A stretch of 7,144 nt of DNA, from contig JBILMS010000105.1 of the NCBI GenBank assembly GCA_044375415.1, positions 1 to 7,144 of the forward strand, written 5' to 3'. The notes below the pieces were generated by a model, which was not told the origin of the DNA, did not search any database, and worked only from the letters and a program-made list of their open reading frames with translations. Source of the DNA: JAWXBG01 sp044375415 (GTDB lineage: Bacteria > Bacteroidota > Bacteroidia > Flavobacteriales_D > Sanyastnellaceae). Shown piece after piece: positions 5,628 to 7,144 of the stretch (within the stretch, counting starts at the first letter, position 1; every line of letters starts with the position of its first letter). The position numbers and the translations under genes were made by a program.

Positions 5628-6649
5628 TTGACAGTTATACGACCAATCGGTTGATCACAAATACCACCTAATCCGGATTCGGAAACGATTTTCTGAACTT
5701 CTCTGGCAGCTTCGGGAGAGACCGCTATGAGAAGGCCACCACTTGTTTGGGGATCGCAGAGTGTAAATAATTGTGCGGCACTTAGACTTGATACTTCAGA
5801 CGAAAGCGATGAGAAAGTCTTCGTCGTCATATCGGGATAGATGAACTGATCGAGGTATTTTGATAGTCCCGGAAGTAATGGAATTTTCGAGTAATTTAGT
5901 TCTGCGCTGAATTCCGAATCTTGTACCATTTCTTTTAAGTGCCCCAATAGGCCAAAGCCGGTGACATCGGTCATAGCGTGAACCCCCTCGAGATGAGATG
6001 CAAATTCTCCAATGCGATTGAGGGTACACATATAGTTGATAGCCGTCTGCAGATCTTCATCACTTGCAAGTCCTCGTTTGGCGGCGGTTGTGACAATGCC
6101 TAGACCAAGAGGTTTCGTAAGAAAGAGCAAATCGCCTTCTTCCACGGTATTGTTTTTTTTGAGTCGATTATTATTGGTTGATCCTGTCACATGCAAACCA
6201 AAGATGGGTTCTTGACTATCGACACTGTGTCCGCCTGCTAGCGGAATCCCCGCCATTCGACACATAAATCGAGCGCCGCGGAGAACTTCTTTCGCAACGG
6301 AGGCAGGCAGCTTTTCGATAGGCCAACCGAGGATCGCCACAGCCATCAACGGAGTTCCACCCATAGCGTAAACATCACTCAAAGCGTTGGTAGCGGCTAT
6401 TTTTCCAAAGTCATAAGGATTGTCGACGATAGGCATAAAAAAATCTACTGTAGAGATGAGATAAGTTCCATTGCCTTGATCATATACTGCGGCATCATCG
6501 CTGCTTTCATGCCCTACAATTAAATGAGGATGCGTTGGGAAATCCTCATCTTCTTGAAGAATATTTTTTAGTACTTCGGGAGATATTTTACAACCACATC
6601 CGGCAGCTTTGCTGAATTGAGTGAGTTTTATATTATTCGTTTCCTGCAT
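5597..6649 (-). CDS. selD: Selenide, water dikinase (selenophosphate synthetase SelD)
   Basis: SelD makes selenophosphate, the cell's activated selenium donor, from selenide and ATP. The 350-residue protein is full length. Its N-terminus LTQFSKAAGCGCKISPEVL (9-27) carries the catalytic Cys (C18) and essential Lys (K21), matching C17 and K20 of E. coli SelD. The reactive position is an ordinary cysteine codon, not an in-frame UGA for selenocysteine. Metal- and nucleotide-binding segments follow: SSDDAAVY (49-56), STVDFFMPIVD (66-76), NALSDVYAMGG (88-98), AGGHSVDSQEP (138-148), MTDVTGFGLLGH (226-237) and LCDPQTSGGLL (297-307). It follows mnmH on the same strand and starts inside the last codons of that gene, so it is almost certainly in the same operon. 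That places its selenophosphate directly beside the tRNA-selenation enzyme. The ATG at 6649 gives the expected short N-terminal tail. Confidence 0.96.
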   Translation of the reverse strand: MQETNNIKLTQFSKAAGCGCKISPEVLKNILQEDEDFPTHPHLIVGHESSDDAAVYDQGNGTYLISTVDFFMPIVDNPYDFGKIAATNALSDVYAMGGTPLMAVAILGWPIEKLPASVAKEVLRGARFMCRMAGIPLAGGHSVDSQEPIFGLHVTGSTNNNRLKKNNTVEEGDLLFLTKPLGLGIVTTAAKRGLASDEDLQTAINYMCTLNRIGEFASHLEGVHAMTDVTGFGLLGHLKEMVQDSEFSAELNYSKIPLLPGLSKYLDQFIYPDMTTKTFSSLSSEVSSLSAAQLFTLCDPQTSGGLLIAVSPEAAREVQKIVSESGLGGICDQPIGRITVKQDKRIVVLE

Positions 6650-7144
6650 CTTCCGTTTTTATTCTGTCTAAAATGTTTTGTGCAATCTCCTCTCCGTTTT
6701 CGCGATCGCAGGCAAACTCTGCTATAATGGTTCGTTTTGTTCGACCTAAAGAATGTGCATATCCCTTGTCGTAATAGGCGAGCAGAAGTTCAACCCACCT
6801 TTGAAAGTCGTTTTGCAAAAGAGCATCCGCTGCGGCTCTAGCTTGTTCGTTGCCCATGCGTTTTGATATAGCTATGGTACGTTCAATAAGCAGTTCGGGA
6901 GCGAAGGAACCATATTCGTTTAAAATTCGTTCACTTCTCCCGGTCGTTGATCTATCAATGAAAATTAAGTTGCTCCGGAACATCTGAATGTACAATGAAT
7001 CCGGGACTCTCAGCTTCCCTAAAAATCTACTTTCGTCTTCAATCCATAAGATTTTTTCGGGTGCGGCTTTCATTAATTCAGCGGCAAGGAGATTTTCGAA
7101 TTGTTCTTGACTTGGTTGATCGTCTTGTCCCAACCCACCGAAGC
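6633..7144 (-). CDS. mnmH: tRNA 2-selenouridine synthase MnmH (SelU/YbbB), C-terminal part; 5' end off window
   Basis: About 169 residues are visible; the frame runs open to the right edge, so the true start and the N-terminal rhodanese domain lie outside. A TTG near the edge (7133) should not be taken as the start. The part seen is the end of the P-loop domain: FGGLGQDDQPSQEQFENLL matches the SFG...QPSQ.xFEN region downstream of the Walker motifs, followed by ILWIEDESRFLGKLRVPD, the most recognisable MnmH signature, then a helical C-terminus. MnmH converts 2-thiouridine at position 34 of Lys, Glu and Gln tRNAs to 2-selenouridine through a geranylated intermediate, using selenophosphate. Its stop codon lies 17 bases inside selD, the enzyme that supplies that substrate, which strongly supports the assignment. 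The Walker A motif and the rhodanese Cys cannot be checked here. Confidence 0.9.
   Translation of the reverse strand, partial: FGGLGQDDQPSQEQFENLLAAELMKAAPEKILWIEDESRFLGKLRVPDSLYIQMFRSNLIFIDRSTTGRSERILNEYGSFAPELLIERTIAISKRMGNEQARAAADALLQNDFQRWVELLLAYYDKGYAHSLGRTKRTIIAEFACDRENGEEIAQNILDRIKTEDAGNE

Noticed and set aside
5597..6649. Possible selenocysteine codon in selD
   Set aside because: The reactive position is an ordinary cysteine codon and the frame has no internal UGA.
1..7144. CRISPR array, insertion sequence, integrase, tRNA/rRNA, toxin-antitoxin or defence system
   Set aside because: No regularly spaced repeats, no transposase or integrase motifs, no structural-RNA sequence I recognise, and nearly all the DNA is taken up by recognisable housekeeping genes.

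Overview
The window looks like chromosomal DNA of a member of the Bacteroidota, most likely a Flavobacteriales-type organism. Four things point that way: a murF-alr fusion, a thymidine kinase with the N-terminal style and degenerate zinc lid I associate with this phylum, TAnnTTTG promoter elements, and no clear Shine-Dalgarno sequences. It is ordinary housekeeping territory. I see no mobile element, CRISPR array, tRNA or rRNA gene, and no sign of recent transfer.

Layout. At the left edge (1-439, minus strand) is the start of a secreted DsbD-type thiol:disulfide interchange protein that runs off the window. A 217-base stretch follows with no convincing gene: it holds a probable -7 promoter element for dsbD and one doubtful 41-codon frame. 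Next, on the minus strand, are tilS (tRNA-Ile lysidine synthase, 996-2315) and, 48 bases downstream of it, a small uncharacterised protein of 96 residues (657-947). The two are probably cotranscribed. A divergent intergenic region (2316-2517) separates tilS from a plus-strand pair, tdk (thymidine kinase, 2518-3117) and a fused murF-alr gene (3110-5593) that overlaps the end of tdk by 8 bases. The plus-strand pair meets a minus-strand pair tail to tail with only 3 bases between stop codons. That second pair is mnmH (tRNA 2-selenouridine synthase, cut by the right edge) followed by selD (selenophosphate synthetase), overlapping by 17 bases.

How the genes work together. murF-alr combines two enzymes of the D-alanyl-D-alanine branch of peptidoglycan synthesis in one polypeptide. 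Alr makes D-alanine; MurF adds the D-Ala-D-Ala dipeptide, made by a separate ligase (Ddl), to the UDP-MurNAc-tripeptide. selD and mnmH form a complete selenium route to tRNA: SelD makes selenophosphate and MnmH uses it to turn wobble 2-thiouridine into 2-selenouridine. With tilS, two of the operons therefore handle tRNA anticodon modification. tdk is nucleotide salvage.

The window does not show a new system. The points most worth a second look are the loss of zinc-ligand cysteines in Tdk, the fused murF-alr with altered signature motifs, the tightly coupled selenium pair, the nearly leaderless arrangement of the tdk/tilS divergent region with an AT-rich perfect hairpin in it, and the unassigned 96-residue protein.
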